Part shown: positions 28,314-38,117 of the stretch, piece after piece
How positions within the stretch are numbered: the first letter of the stretch is position 1
Layout: each line of letters opens with the position of its first letter
Assembly: GCA_020638905.1 (NCBI GenBank)
Contig: JACKHP010000007.1
Location: 124,001 to 188,000, forward strand
Source of the DNA: Planctomycetota bacterium
GTDB taxonomy: Bacteria > Planctomycetota > B15-G4
DNA length: 64,000 bases
Reading direction: 5' to 3'
The notes under the pieces: model-generated
Told to the model about the DNA's origin: nothing
The model's database searches: none
Seen by the model: the letters and a program-made list of their open reading frames with translations, nothing else
Made by a program: the position numbers and the translations under genes

Positions 28314-28365
28314 GATGGTCACGTGCGCGCGACGCGTCGTGTGTCGCGCGCGGCGCGTCGGACGA

Positions 28366-29313
28366 CTACGGCGACACCGTCGCGATGCCCTGGGTGGCGC
28401 ACGCCCCGGCGGGCGCGCCGGCATCGGGCATCCAGGCCTGCCAGTAGAGGTTCGTGCCCGACGGGAAGACCGGGTACGGCAGGTTGATCGAGAGCGAGCC
28501 GAAGACCGTCGGCAGGAGCACGTTCAGGTCGGGTGACGGCACGAGCACGCCCTGCTTGAACGAGGCGTTGATCTGCGTCAGGCCGATGAAGAGGAAGGCG
28601 GACGTGCTGGGCGGCATGCCGGTGAAGTCGAGCACGAGGTCGTCGGTGCCGTCGAGGCAGCCGCTGCCGGCCAGGTTCGGCGAGAAGTTGCCGGCGAGCT
28701 TGTGTCCGAGGTCGACCACGTCGCCGCACGTGGGCGCGTCCTCCATCACGAGCGCGCGGATGACGAGGTCGCCCGAGACGCCGAACGCGCACAGGTTGGC
28801 CCACACGCCGTTCGTCTGGCGCACCCAGTTCTTCCCGTTCTGGCAGCCGTTCGTGTCGGTCACGAGCGTCGGCGAGGTGAGACCGAACTGCTGGCCGCTG
28901 TCGACGATCTCGACGCCCACGGTGAACGGTCCGTTCACGGTGAGGTTCAGGAAGGACACGTCCTGCGTGTTCAGGAAGCCGGCGCCCATCTGCAGGTCGG
29001 CGCTGGTGTAGATCGGCGAGCCGAGCCCGCTGGGCAGGTTCGCGTTGTCCCACACGATGAAGCGACCGATCATCGACGTGTCGGGGACGAGCGGCGACTT
29101 GTCGATGTAGACCTGCAGCTCCTGGATGGTGTAGCTGCCGGCGGGCGGCGTGAGCTTGGCGCCGCCGACCTCGCCGATGGCGAAGCCGAGCTGCACCGCG
29201 CCGCCGCCGCCTCCCGCGAGGGAGTCGTTCTTGACCTCGATGACGGTGCCGGCGTGCGCGGCGTTGAGGAGCAGTCCGGCGAGCAGGGCCGAGGTGACGA
29301 TCAGGGGACGCAT
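28366..29313 (-). CDS. Secreted protein with C-terminal extracellular module
   Basis: 315 residues. The signal peptide MRPLIVTSALLAGLLLNAAHAG is textbook. The body is beta-rich with six or so Cys and a pattern seen in choice-of-anchor-type domains (YTIQELQVYIDKSP, IGRFIVWDNANLPSG), but the family is not certain. The final 80 residues are the shared module: LFIGLTQINASFKQGVLVPS, then PDLN, LYWQAWMPDAGAP and a short end. The ATG at 29313 that begins the signal peptide is preferred over a GTG 24 nt upstream. Monocistronic, ending at the hairpin at 28274-28313. Confidence 0.82.
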   Translation of the reverse strand: MRPLIVTSALLAGLLLNAAHAGTVIEVKNDSLAGGGGGAVQLGFAIGEVGGAKLTPPAGSYTIQELQVYIDKSPLVPDTSMIGRFIVWDNANLPSGLGSPIYTSADLQMGAGFLNTQDVSFLNLTVNGPFTVGVEIVDSGQQFGLTSPTLVTDTNGCQNGKNWVRQTNGVWANLCAFGVSGDLVIRALVMEDAPTCGDVVDLGHKLAGNFSPNLAGSGCLDGTDDLVLDFTGMPPSTSAFLFIGLTQINASFKQGVLVPSPDLNVLLPTVFGSLSINLPYPVFPSGTNLYWQAWMPDAGAPAGACATQGIATVSP

Positions 29314-29409
29314 GGCGTGATGTTTCCGACGGGGCACGGAAGGGGATCGACCGGCACGCCGCCCTGCGCCCGGTCCACGCGCCTCCGAGGCGCGCAGCCG
29401 GTCACTTTA

Positions 29410-30492
29410 TCATCGCTCGGCCGAACCGGGGGGAGTCGTCCTGCGCGGTGAGAACCCCATGCCGTCGGGCTGGGGACCGAGGGCGATCGCACCGGTGAAG
29501 ACGAGCCGCTCGAGGTCGAGCACGAACACGCGGTCGGCGTTCGTGCAGGCCACGAACGCGCGCCGTCCGTCGGGGGTCACGAGCACGCCGACGGGCGCGG
29601 CGCTGCCCGCGAAGGCCTCGCCGAACAGGCGGCTGCCCGCGTCGTCGGCGAGGTCGGCCTGCAGGACGAGCCGCTCCAGCGGCTCGCGCGTCGTGGCGTC
29701 GAACACGGTCAGCGCGTCGGCCTGGGCGGACGTCACGAGCGCGCGCCGTCCGTCGGGGGTGAACGCGACGCGGATCGGGAAGCCGGCGCACGGCAGCTCG
29801 GCGACCACCTCGAGCGTCTCGGTGTCGAGCACCGAGAGCGTGTCGGCCGCGCGGTTCGCCGTCCACACCTCGCGTCCACCAGGACGCACCGCGATGCCTT
29901 CGCACCCGGCGCCGGTGGGGACGACCCGCACGAGCGTCGCGTCGGACGTGTCGATCACGCTCACCGAGCCCGAGCCGATGTTCGCCACGTACGCGCGGGC
30001 GCCGTCGGCGTCCAGCGCGACCATGTGCGACACCTGGCCCTCGGTGGGCACGCCGGCCAGGACGCGTCCGCTGGAGAGCTCGACGATCGCGAGCCGTCCC
30101 GCCACCTCGCTCGTGACGAGCAGGCGCTTCCCGTCGGGCAGGAACGCGAGACCGTGCGGACGGGACAACTCGCCCAGGTCGATCGTCCGCGTCACGCGCG
30201 CGCGCTCGAGATCGAGCACCGTGAGCGTGTGTCCCGGCGTCTGGTCGCCGTAGTCGGCCACCACCGCGAGGCGTCCGTCGGGCGAGATCGCGGCCTCGTG
30301 CGGACCGCGCCCCGTGGGCAGCGTCGCGACGGTCTCGAGGCTGGACGCGTCGACGAGCGCCGCCTCGTGCGACGACTTGAGCAGCACGACGAGCGTGCCG
30401 GCATCGACGGCGGGCGAGGCGGCCTGCGCGGGGGTGGCGGGCGCGACGAGCGCGAGGACGAGCGAGATGGCCAGCGGCACGAGGAACGGCAT
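29410..30492 (-). CDS. Secreted YVTN-type beta-propeller protein
   Basis: 360 residues. A signal peptide (1-25) is followed by seven or so propeller blades with the YVTN pattern: RGPHEAAISPDGRLAVVADY, SRPHGLAFLPDGKRLLVTSE, VSHMVALDADGARAYVANIG, CEGIAVRPGGREVWTANR, FPIRVAFTPDGRRALVTSA, VGVLVTPDGRRAFVACTNA. Each blade ends in a V-x-D/V-L-D strand. Such proteins sit in the periplasm or on the surface and bind ligands or partners. ATG at 30492. It is divergent from the FG-GAP gene (141 bp). The specific role cannot be read. Confidence 0.9.
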   Translation of the reverse strand: MPFLVPLAISLVLALVAPATPAQAASPAVDAGTLVVLLKSSHEAALVDASSLETVATLPTGRGPHEAAISPDGRLAVVADYGDQTPGHTLTVLDLERARVTRTIDLGELSRPHGLAFLPDGKRLLVTSEVAGRLAIVELSSGRVLAGVPTEGQVSHMVALDADGARAYVANIGSGSVSVIDTSDATLVRVVPTGAGCEGIAVRPGGREVWTANRAADTLSVLDTETLEVVAELPCAGFPIRVAFTPDGRRALVTSAQADALTVFDATTREPLERLVLQADLADDAGSRLFGEAFAGSAAPVGVLVTPDGRRAFVACTNADRVFVLDLERLVFTGAIALGPQPDGMGFSPRRTTPPGSAER

Positions 30493-30633
30493 GGACGTGC
30501 TCCTCCAGGAGCCGCGAGTCTACCGCGGACGCGACGGCCGGGGCCGCTTCGCGTCGAGGCACGCCCCCGGTCGAGCGCACGGCTGCTACGCTGGACGCCG
30601 CGGGTCGACGGCCCGTGCGTCCGGAGAGTCGCC

Positions 30634-31776
30634 ATGCCCATCTCGCGTGTCGTGTCGCGCACTGCACTGGCCGCCGCGCTGGTGTTCGTCCCGTCGTCGG
30701 CACCGCGCATGGCGAAGGTGATGCTCGAGCCCGCTCCGCCGTTCGCGTACCTGGGCGAGGTCGCGCTCGACGACGTGCACCTCGCGGTGGGAGCGCCCGG
30801 CGTGCGCGGGCTGAGCGGCGCGGTCTTCGTCTTCGACCGCGCGACCCGCGCGCTGCTGCACTCGGTGGCGCTGCCCGACGGCGCGCGACACGAGTACTTC
30901 GGACAGGCCGTGGCGCTGCACGACGGCGTGCTCGCGGCAGGCGCGCCCGAGCGGGACGACGTGGGGTGGGCCGGGCTCTTCGACGCGTCCACCGGGACGG
31001 GGCCGCTCGCGCTGGTGCAGCCGAGCCCCTTCCTCGGCGAACGCTTCGGTGCCGCGCTCGACGTCGACGGGCTGCGTGCGGCGGTGGGAGCGCCGGGCAA
31101 CCTGGTCTTCCCCGCGAACGACGGGCGGGTCGTGCTCTTCGCACGCGACACGGGCGCGCCGCTGCACGACATCCCGTCGCCGCTGCCGGGCAGGACGCCG
31201 TTGGGCGGCAACGCGTTCGGCAGCGCGGTCGCGCTCGACGCAGGACGCCTGCTCGTCGGCGCCCCCGGCACGGCCAACGAGGGACGCGCGTGGATGTACG
31301 ACGCGTCCAGCGCGCAGCTCGCCTTCGAACTCGAGCCGCCGCCCGGCTTCGCCCCGCGCTACCTCGGCGCGGGTGTGGCCCTCGGCGGTGGACGGGCCGC
31401 CGTGGGCGACCCGCAGACCGGCGACGGGCGCGGCGCCGTGCACGTCTACGATGCGGCGAGCGGCGTGTATCTCTACAGCGTCGTCCCCGACGCCGACGTG
31501 ATCGGCGGCTTCGGGACGCACGTCGCGCTCGACGACGAACGCCTCGTCGTCGGTGCGCAATGGGAGACGCACGACGCGGGCACCGGCGTGGTGCGCGTGT
31601 ACGACGCCCACGACGGCGCGTTGCTCGACGTGCTCGTCGGACGTCCCGCGGCGACGAGCAGTCGTTTCGGCATCAGCCTCGACCTCGAGGGCGGCGTCCT
31701 CGCGGTGGGCGACAACGAGGACGGCCAGGCGGCGACCTACGCCGGCGCGGCCTACCTCGTCGACGTGGGTCGCTGA
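30634..31776 (+). CDS. Secreted FG-GAP-like beta-propeller protein
   Basis: 380 residues with a signal peptide of about 22. Seven blades repeat the pattern F-G-x-A-V-A-L-x-x-x-x-L-x-V-G-A-P (for example YFGQAVALHDGVLAAGAPER, AFGSAVALDAGRLLVGAPGT, RFGISLDLEGGVLAVGDNED), each followed by a V-F/V-Y strand. This is the integrin-alpha-like FG-GAP type, here without the usual DxDxDG calcium loops. ATG at 30634 has GGAGAG upstream. It lacks the C-terminal module. Probably extracellular adhesion or matrix protein (inference). Confidence 0.85.
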   Translation: MPISRVVSRTALAAALVFVPSSAPRMAKVMLEPAPPFAYLGEVALDDVHLAVGAPGVRGLSGAVFVFDRATRALLHSVALPDGARHEYFGQAVALHDGVLAAGAPERDDVGWAGLFDASTGTGPLALVQPSPFLGERFGAALDVDGLRAAVGAPGNLVFPANDGRVVLFARDTGAPLHDIPSPLPGRTPLGGNAFGSAVALDAGRLLVGAPGTANEGRAWMYDASSAQLAFELEPPPGFAPRYLGAGVALGGGRAAVGDPQTGDGRGAVHVYDAASGVYLYSVVPDADVIGGFGTHVALDDERLVVGAQWETHDAGTGVVRVYDAHDGALLDVLVGRPAATSSRFGISLDLEGGVLAVGDNEDGQAATYAGAAYLVDVGR

Positions 31777-31916
31777 CGCGAGCGGGACCCGCTCCGTCCG
31801 CACGTCGCGCGCCGCGTCGGCCGGTGACCACCGGGAGCGATCGCGCCCGGAGCGGGATAGACTCGGAGGGCGCGCCGACGCGCCGTCGCCGTCCCGATCC
31901 CCTCGCCGCAGCCGCC

Positions 31917-32474
31917 ATGGACCGTCGCCACGCCACCCTGCTCCTGCGTCGCCTCGGCGAAGGCGACGGCACGGCCCGCGACGAGCTCGTCCCGCTGCTG
32001 TACGACGAGCTGCACCGCATCGCGCGCGCGCACATGGCGGCCGAGCGCGCGGGCCACACGCTGCAGCCCACCGCGCTGGTGCACGAGGCGTGGATGCGGC
32101 TGTTCGACCTGCCCGACGCGCTGGCCGGCGACCGCCAGCACTTCCTCTCGATCGCGGCGCGCGTCATGCGGCGCGTGCTCGTCGACCACGCCCGGGCGCG
32201 CCTGACCGACAAGCGCGGCGGCGACCGCACGCGCCTGCCGCTCGACGACGCGCTCCAGCTCTACGAGCAGCACGCGGTCGACGTGCCGGCGCTCGACGAG
32301 GCGCTCCAGAAGCTGGCGCAGATGGACGAGGAGCTCGCGAAGCTCGTCGAGCTGCGCTTCTTCGGCGGACTCACGAACGCCGAGGCCGCGCAGGTGCTGG
32401 GACTCTCGCTGCGCTCGGCCGAGCGCGGCTGGGCCACCGCGCGGGCCTGGCTCAAGGACGTCCTCGAGCGGTGA
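31917..32474 (+). CDS. ECF-like sigma factor paired with the TPR kinase
   Basis: 185 residues, the size of an ECF factor. Region 2: LVPLLYDELHRIARAHMAAE, TALVHEAWMRLF, FLSIAARVMRRVLVDHARAR. Region 4: LQKLAQMDEELAKLVELRFFGGLTNAEAAQVLGLSLRSAERGW (the HTH). The HExxMRL and VLVDHAR patterns mark the RpoE-like group common in Planctomycetes and Acidobacteria that accompanies kinases. ATG at 31917. Its TGA overlaps the kinase GTG by 4 bp (GTGA), so the two are translationally coupled. Confidence 0.93.
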   Translation: MDRRHATLLLRRLGEGDGTARDELVPLLYDELHRIARAHMAAERAGHTLQPTALVHEAWMRLFDLPDALAGDRQHFLSIAARVMRRVLVDHARARLTDKRGGDRTRLPLDDALQLYEQHAVDVPALDEALQKLAQMDEELAKLVELRFFGGLTNAEAAQVLGLSLRSAERGWATARAWLKDVLER

Positions 32475-35278
32475 AGCCCGAGCGCTGGTCGGAGGTCCGG
32501 CGGCTCTTCGAGGACGTGCTCGACCTTCCGCCGGACGAGCGCGCGACGCGCCTCGAGCGCGCCGGCGCCGACGACCCCGGACTGCGTGCCGAGGTCGAGC
32601 GGCTGCTCGCGGCGCGCGCGTCCGACACGACGGCGACGACGCCGCGTCCGCCGGAAGCGCGCGCGCTGGCCGGCGCGCTCGGCGGCGCGCCGCGCGTCGC
32701 GGTCGGCGAGCGCATCGGACGCTACACGCTCACGCGCCTGCTGGCGTCCGGAGGCATGGGCGAGGTGTGGGAGGCCGAGCAGGAGCATCCCCGACGCTGC
32801 GTCGCGCTGAAGACCGTGCGCGCGGGACTCGCCGGCGACGAGGCGCGCGCGCGCTTCCGCTTCGAGGCCGAGGTGCTGGCGCGCCTGCGTCATCCGTCCA
32901 TCGCCTCGATCCTCGAGGCCGGCGTGCACGAGGATGCCGAAGGTCGCGGCACTCCCTGGTACGCGCTCGAGCTCGTCCCCGAAGCGGCGCCGCTGCCCCA
33001 GCACGCGCGGCGCGCCGGCCTCGACCTGCGCGGCAAGCTGATGCTCTTCGCCGAGGTCTGCGACGCGGTCCAGCACGGCCACCAGAACGGCGTGATCCAC
33101 CGCGACCTCAAGCCGGGCAACATCCTGGTCGGGAAGGACGGGCGGCCCAAGGTGATCGACTTCGGCGTGGCGCGTCCGATCGAGCGCGAGCTGCTGGACG
33201 CGCCGCTCACCCGCGCCGGAGACCTGGTCGGCACGCTGGCCTTCATGGCGCCCGAGCAGCTCGACGGACGCGTCGATGTGCGCGCCGACGTGTACTCGCT
33301 GGGAGTCGTGCTCTACGAGCTGCTCACCGGCACGTTGCCCCACTCGCTCGGCGAGCTGCCGTTCGCCGAGGCGCTGCGCGTGCTGCGCGAAGAGACGCCG
33401 GTGCCACCCGGCGCGCGCGTCCCGGGCGTCCCCCGCGAACTCGACTGGATCGCGGGCCAGGCGCTCGAGCGCGAACCCGAGCGGCGCTACGCGTCGGTGG
33501 CCGAGCTGGCCGACGACGTGCGGCGCCTGTTGCGCGACGAGCCGGTGCACGCGGGGGCGCCGGGCGCGGCGTACCGGGCGCGGCGCTTCGTCCGCCGGCA
33601 CCGGGTGGGCGTGGGCGCGGGCGCGCTCGTGCTGCTCTCGCTCGTGGGCGGCATCCTCGGCACGACGCGCGGCATGCTCGCCGCGCAGCACGCCGAGGAG
33701 GACGCGCGCGAGCAGCGCGACCGCGCGGTGACGTCCGCCGCCGAGGCCGACGCCGCGCGCGAGGTGGCCGAGGACGCGGCCGCGCGCGCGAGCGCCGTGA
33801 CCGACTTCCTGGTCGACGTGTTCCGCGCGCCCGATCCGTCCGTCGACGGGCGCGAGGTCAAGGTCGTCGACGCCCTCGACCGGGCCGCGGCGCGCATCGA
33901 GCGCGCGTTCGTCGACCAGCCGGGCGTCGCGCTCGCGCTGCACGACGCGCTCGCGCGTCTGCACCGGAACCTCGGCCTCTACGCCGACGCCGAGAGCCAG
34001 GCGCGCGCCGCGCTCGAGCTGGCGTCCCGGGGCGAGCTGGCCGACGAGGCCGAGCGCGACGCGCTGCGCCTGCTGCTGGCCGACGTGCTGCTCGAGGACG
34101 GACGCTTCGGCGAGGCCGAGGACGTGCTCGGAGACGTCCTCGCGCGCGCCGAGACCGATCCGTCGGCCGACGCCACGCTCGTCCCCGCGCTCGACCTGCT
34201 GGGACGCCTGCGCCAGCGCCAAGTGCGGCTCGACGACGCGGAGGCGACCTACCGTCGCGCCATCGCGCTCGACGACCGGCGCGGCGAGCCGTCGCCGACG
34301 GGCTACGGCCTGCGCAGCAGCCTGGGCAGCCTGCTGCTCGTCCAGCACCGGCTGGACGAGGCCGAGCCGCTGCTCGAGACGGCCGTCGCCGGCATGTCCG
34401 CACACGAGGGCGACGACGCGCCGATCACGCTCACCGTGCTCAGCAACCTCGCCTCGCTGCGCTACCTGCAGGGACGCCTCGACGACTGCGCCGACCTGAC
34501 CGAGCGCGTCTACGAGGCGCGTCGACGCGTGCTGCCGCCCGATCATCCGCACCTGCTGGGCAGCGCCTCGAACCTGGCCGCCCTGCGTCTCGCCCAGGGC
34601 CGCACCACCGAGGGCGTGTCGCTGCTGCGCGAGGCCTACGAGGCCACGCGGACGCGCGCGCCGCTTCCCCATCCCGACACGCTGCTGCTGGCCAGCAACC
34701 TCGCGCTGGGACTCCTGCAGGTCGGCGATCGCGACGGGCTCTCGGCGCTCGTCGACGCGCTGTGTGCCGACGACGTCCCGGCGCGCGTGGAGAGCGAGCA
34801 GGCCTGCTTCTACCTCGACAACCTCGCCATGCGGCTGCGCGACCAGGGCCAGGCCGCGTCCGACGCGCTCCTGCTCGACCTCGCGTGCCGCCTCGGCGGG
34901 CAGTACGTGGCCATGCGCACGGCGCTCGACGGCCCCGACTCGGCGGAGGCGTCCGGCGCGCGCGTGCGCCGGTTGCAGCTGCTCGCCGCGCGCGACGGAC
35001 TCTCCTCGGTGTTCGACGAGCTCGTGCGCGAGCGTGAGCGCGCGCACGAGGTGCTGCCTGCCGACGAACCGTTCCTCGCAGTGGTCGACCACGAGTTCGG
35101 CGTCGCGCTCATGCGCCTCGGCCGTTTCGCAGAGGCCGAGCCGGTGCTGCTCGACGCCGCGGGTCGGCTCACCGATCCCGCCGAGCTGCACGAGGCCGTG
35201 GCCAGCCTCGTGAGCCTGTACACGGCCTGGGGACGTCCAGAGGACGCGGCCGGCTGGCAGGCGCTGCTCGATCGCTGA
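32471..35278 (+). CDS. Ser/Thr protein kinase with membrane segment and TPR tail
   Basis: 935 residues. N-terminal helical region (1-80), then a kinase domain at 81-355: ASGGMGEVWEAE (P-loop), K114, HRDLKPGN with D212, D230FG, FMAPEQ. One transmembrane helix at about 378-398 follows, then 500 residues of TPR repeats (for example LADVLLEDGRFGEAEDVLGD, LSNLASLRYLQGRLDDCADL, FGVALMRLGRFAEAEPVLLD). The kinase should face the cytoplasm with the TPR part outside or periplasmic (inference). GTG start at 32471 overlaps the sigma stop. The kinase probably acts on the sigma factor or its promoter complex. Confidence 0.93.
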   Translation: MKPERWSEVRRLFEDVLDLPPDERATRLERAGADDPGLRAEVERLLAARASDTTATTPRPPEARALAGALGGAPRVAVGERIGRYTLTRLLASGGMGEVWEAEQEHPRRCVALKTVRAGLAGDEARARFRFEAEVLARLRHPSIASILEAGVHEDAEGRGTPWYALELVPEAAPLPQHARRAGLDLRGKLMLFAEVCDAVQHGHQNGVIHRDLKPGNILVGKDGRPKVIDFGVARPIERELLDAPLTRAGDLVGTLAFMAPEQLDGRVDVRADVYSLGVVLYELLTGTLPHSLGELPFAEALRVLREETPVPPGARVPGVPRELDWIAGQALEREPERRYASVAELADDVRRLLRDEPVHAGAPGAAYRARRFVRRHRVGVGAGALVLLSLVGGILGTTRGMLAAQHAEEDAREQRDRAVTSAAEADAAREVAEDAAARASAVTDFLVDVFRAPDPSVDGREVKVVDALDRAAARIERAFVDQPGVALALHDALARLHRNLGLYADAESQARAALELASRGELADEAERDALRLLLADVLLEDGRFGEAEDVLGDVLARAETDPSADATLVPALDLLGRLRQRQVRLDDAEATYRRAIALDDRRGEPSPTGYGLRSSLGSLLLVQHRLDEAEPLLETAVAGMSAHEGDDAPITLTVLSNLASLRYLQGRLDDCADLTERVYEARRRVLPPDHPHLLGSASNLAALRLAQGRTTEGVSLLREAYEATRTRAPLPHPDTLLLASNLALGLLQVGDRDGLSALVDALCADDVPARVESEQACFYLDNLAMRLRDQGQAASDALLLDLACRLGGQYVAMRTALDGPDSAEASGARVRRLQLLAARDGLSSVFDELVRERERAHEVLPADEPFLAVVDHEFGVALMRLGRFAEAEPVLLDAAGRLTDPAELHEAVASLVSLYTAWGRPEDAAGWQALLDR

Positions 35279-35386
35279 GCGCGGCCCGTGGCATCCGCTG
35301 CACGCCCCTTGCCGGATCGCGCGACGTGTCCCACGCTGAGGGGGATCCGCCGGGCAGGCACTCTCCACCCGATCCTGCGAGCACCC

Positions 35387-38047
35387 ATGACCCCACCTCG
35401 CCCGTGTCGTTCCCGTGCACGACGCATCGCATCGTACTCGCGCGCCGCACTCGCGCTGTGCCTCGTCGCCGCTCCGACCCTCGCCGGTGACCTCGTCGAC
35501 TGGGTCCCCGGGACCGGTGCGGTCGTCGACGGGGACGCGCTCACGCTCACGGTCTGCCTCGACGGCGCGGGCGACCTCGCGTCGGCCTCGTTCGTCGCAC
35601 CGCACCAGGGGACGTACGTCTTCGACCTCGCGGCGCGCGTCGACAGGGTCTTCGGCATCACCGAGTTCCGCGTGAGCGTCGACGGCAAGCTCGTGCTGTA
35701 CACCTTCGATTGGTGCGGATCGGACTGCCAGCAGGTGCTCGAGGATCTCCAGTTCCACGTCGGTGCCGGCTCGCTCGTGACGTTCCGGCTCGACAACACC
35801 GAGGGCGAGTGCTTCGCCGGCGGGATGAGCGTCGACGTCGTCGGCATCGCGTTCCGCGCCGACCTCGGCGCCGGGCCGGTGGGCGGCGCGCTCGACGGCT
35901 CGCGGCTGGGGCTGATCGACGCACCGTCCGGCGTGTCCGCGAGCGAGTTCGGGACGGCGCTCGCGTCGCTGCCCGACGTCGACGGCGACGGCGTGTCCGA
36001 CTTCGCCGTCTCCGACCGGACGGCCGACGTGGGTCCGGCGTCCGAGGTCGGCATGGTCGCGGTGCTCTCGGGCGCGACGCACACGCCGCTCTACGTCCTG
36101 CCGGGCGTCGACTTCTTCGGCTGGTTCGGACACGCGCTCGCGAGCGTCGGCGACTGCGACGACGACGGCGTGGGAGACCTCGTCGTGGGCGCGCCGCTCG
36201 AGAACGGTCCGCTCTCGAACAACCAGGGGCGCGTGACGCTCTACTCGGGCAAGACCGGCGCCGAGCTCTGGACGCTGCGCGGCGAAGGCAGCTTCGACGA
36301 GTTCGGCAGCGTGCTGCGCGCGGCGGGCGACGTCGACGGCGACGGCGCGGGCGACGTCTTCGTGGGCGAGCCGCGCTTCGGCGACGAGGCCGGGCGCATC
36401 ACGCTGCGCTCGGGCCGCGACGGCTCGATCCTGCACGCGTACGCGGGGCCGGCGAAGTCGCACACGGGCTTCACCTTCGACGTGCTGGCCGATCGCGACG
36501 GCGACGGCGTGCCCGACCTCGTGCTCGGCGCGTTCGTCCCCGACGGGCCGCCGGTGCCCGACGCGCGCACGGTGAAGGTCGTCTCGACCGCGCAGGGGAC
36601 GACGTTGCTCGAGCTCGACGGGCCCGAGACGACGGCCACGTTCACCGCCCAGCTCGTCACCGCGGGCGACGTCGACGGCGACGGGCTCGACGACTTCGTG
36701 CTGGGTGCGCTCGTGGGCGACGACGGGCAGGGCCTCGTCGAGCTGCACGCCGGGTCCGACGGCGAGGTGCGCTGGACGGCGACGGGCGCGCCCGGCGAGG
36801 AGTTCGGACTCGACGCGCTGGCCCGCGCCGGCGACCGCGACGGCGACGGCGTGCCCGACCTGCTCGTGGGCAGCCCGTTCTCGCACGGGTCGCTCGGCGC
36901 GCTGTCCATCCTGAGCGGCGACGACGGCGCGCTGCTCGCCGAGCACGTGGGACGTCCGCCGCTGAAGTACCTCGGACTGGCCGCGGCGCTCGTGCCCGAC
37001 ACCGACGGGGACGGCGACGACGACGTGCTCGTGAGTCCGTTGCTCGTGGCCAAGAAGGTCGAGATCGTCTCGGGACGTCTCGCCGACCATGTCGCGCCGC
37101 GGCTCGTCGTGCTGGGCGAGGTCGCGCCCGGCGGCGACGCGGTGCTGCGCCTCGACCGCGGCGACCCGCTCGGCGCGGCGGTGCTCGTGTTCGGCCTCGA
37201 CCGCGTCGACGTCCCGTTCAAGGATGGCGTGCTCGTGCCGTCGACCGACGCGCTCGGGCTCGTGATGCTCGACGCCGACGGTGTCTTCGCGCAGCACGTC
37301 GCGTGGCCGGCCGACCTGCCGTCGTACGCGTCGTTCTTCGTCCAGGCCTGGCTGCCCGACGACGACGGCTTCGTGGGATGGCTCGCGAGCGACGCGCTGC
37401 AGGTCGTGGTGCCGCCGTCCGGCGATGCGGCGTCCGGGAGCCTAGGGCGGTTCGACGATCCTCGCGATGCGGCGCATGCGCGTGCGACCGATGCGCGTGC
37501 GACCGATGCGGCGGGCGCCGACGACGCGGCGATCCTCTCGCGCCGGGCGGACGGTGCCGCGACGCGCGGCACGATGCACGGGACGTCCGGCGTCCCGGCG
37601 TGGACGGCGGCGCGTCCCGATCCGGCCGCGGTCCTGTGGGGCCGCGTGCTCGCACTCGCGGTCCGCATCGAGCGCGAGTCGGACTTCGACCCGTGGCACG
37701 CCGATGCCGAGGCGCTGCGTCGCGTCGCGCCGCGCGACGTGGCACCCGACGCCGGCGTGCTCGCGGCGCTCGACGAGCTCGCGCGCGCGCGTCCGCTCGA
37801 TCTCGCCGACTACGGCGCGCTGATCGCCGTCTTCCGCGAGCCCCTCGGCTGGACGGCCGAGCCCCGCGGCGTGGCCACCGCACGCGCGCTGGCCGAGCGC
37901 CTTCCGGTGCGCGAACGCGACGGTCGCGCGCTGCGCGAGGCCCTCGTGGCCGAACTCGACCAGGCCCTGCGCGACGCCCTCGCCGCACGCGTCGAGCTCG
38001 TCGAGAGCCTCGACGAGCTGCTGCTCACGTTGCGGGAGCAGCGCTGA
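35387..38047 (+). CDS. Secreted FG-GAP propeller protein with internal module and helical tail
   Basis: 886 residues. A signal peptide (about 1-33) is followed by a 150-residue beta domain, then FG-GAP repeats with real calcium loops: DVDGDGVSDFAVSD, DCDDDGVGDLVVGA, DVDGDGAGDVFVGE, DRDGDGVPDLVLGA, DVDGDGLDDFVLGA, DRDGDGVPDLLVGS, DTDGDGDDDVLVSP. Next comes the shared module (AVLVFGLDRVDVPFKDGVLV, FVQAWLPDDD). Unlike the other copies it is internal, followed by a low-complexity linker with repeats of ATDAR/ATDA and about 160 mostly helical residues (LREALVAELDQALRDALAAR). ATG at 35387. Likely extracellular. The tail is not recognised. Confidence 0.88.
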   Translation: MTPPRPCRSRARRIASYSRAALALCLVAAPTLAGDLVDWVPGTGAVVDGDALTLTVCLDGAGDLASASFVAPHQGTYVFDLAARVDRVFGITEFRVSVDGKLVLYTFDWCGSDCQQVLEDLQFHVGAGSLVTFRLDNTEGECFAGGMSVDVVGIAFRADLGAGPVGGALDGSRLGLIDAPSGVSASEFGTALASLPDVDGDGVSDFAVSDRTADVGPASEVGMVAVLSGATHTPLYVLPGVDFFGWFGHALASVGDCDDDGVGDLVVGAPLENGPLSNNQGRVTLYSGKTGAELWTLRGEGSFDEFGSVLRAAGDVDGDGAGDVFVGEPRFGDEAGRITLRSGRDGSILHAYAGPAKSHTGFTFDVLADRDGDGVPDLVLGAFVPDGPPVPDARTVKVVSTAQGTTLLELDGPETTATFTAQLVTAGDVDGDGLDDFVLGALVGDDGQGLVELHAGSDGEVRWTATGAPGEEFGLDALARAGDRDGDGVPDLLVGSPFSHGSLGALSILSGDDGALLAEHVGRPPLKYLGLAAALVPDTDGDGDDDVLVSPLLVAKKVEIVSGRLADHVAPRLVVLGEVAPGGDAVLRLDRGDPLGAAVLVFGLDRVDVPFKDGVLVPSTDALGLVMLDADGVFAQHVAWPADLPSYASFFVQAWLPDDDGFVGWLASDALQVVVPPSGDAASGSLGRFDDPRDAAHARATDARATDAAGADDAAILSRRADGAATRGTMHGTSGVPAWTAARPDPAAVLWGRVLALAVRIERESDFDPWHADAEALRRVAPRDVAPDAGVLAALDELARARPLDLADYGALIAVFREPLGWTAEPRGVATARALAERLPVRERDGRALREALVAELDQALRDALAARVELVESLDELLLTLREQR

Positions 38048-38117
38048 CCGCCGCGCTTCCGCGCAACTCCCGCGGGCACCTCGGGTTGCGGTGGGCTTCT
38101 CCGTGAGGTCTTCGAGA

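Noticed and set aside
32261..37297. 1678-residue open frame on the minus strand
   Set aside because: It runs antisense to the kinase and FG-GAP genes. The translation is an Arg/Ala/Val/Glu-rich string without any domain, as expected from reversed GC-rich coding sequence.
37478..37512. Direct repeat GCGTGCGACCGATGCG as an insertion target duplication
   Set aside because: The copies are adjacent and in frame (ATDAR/ATDA), so slippage in a coding linker is simpler; no element lies between them.
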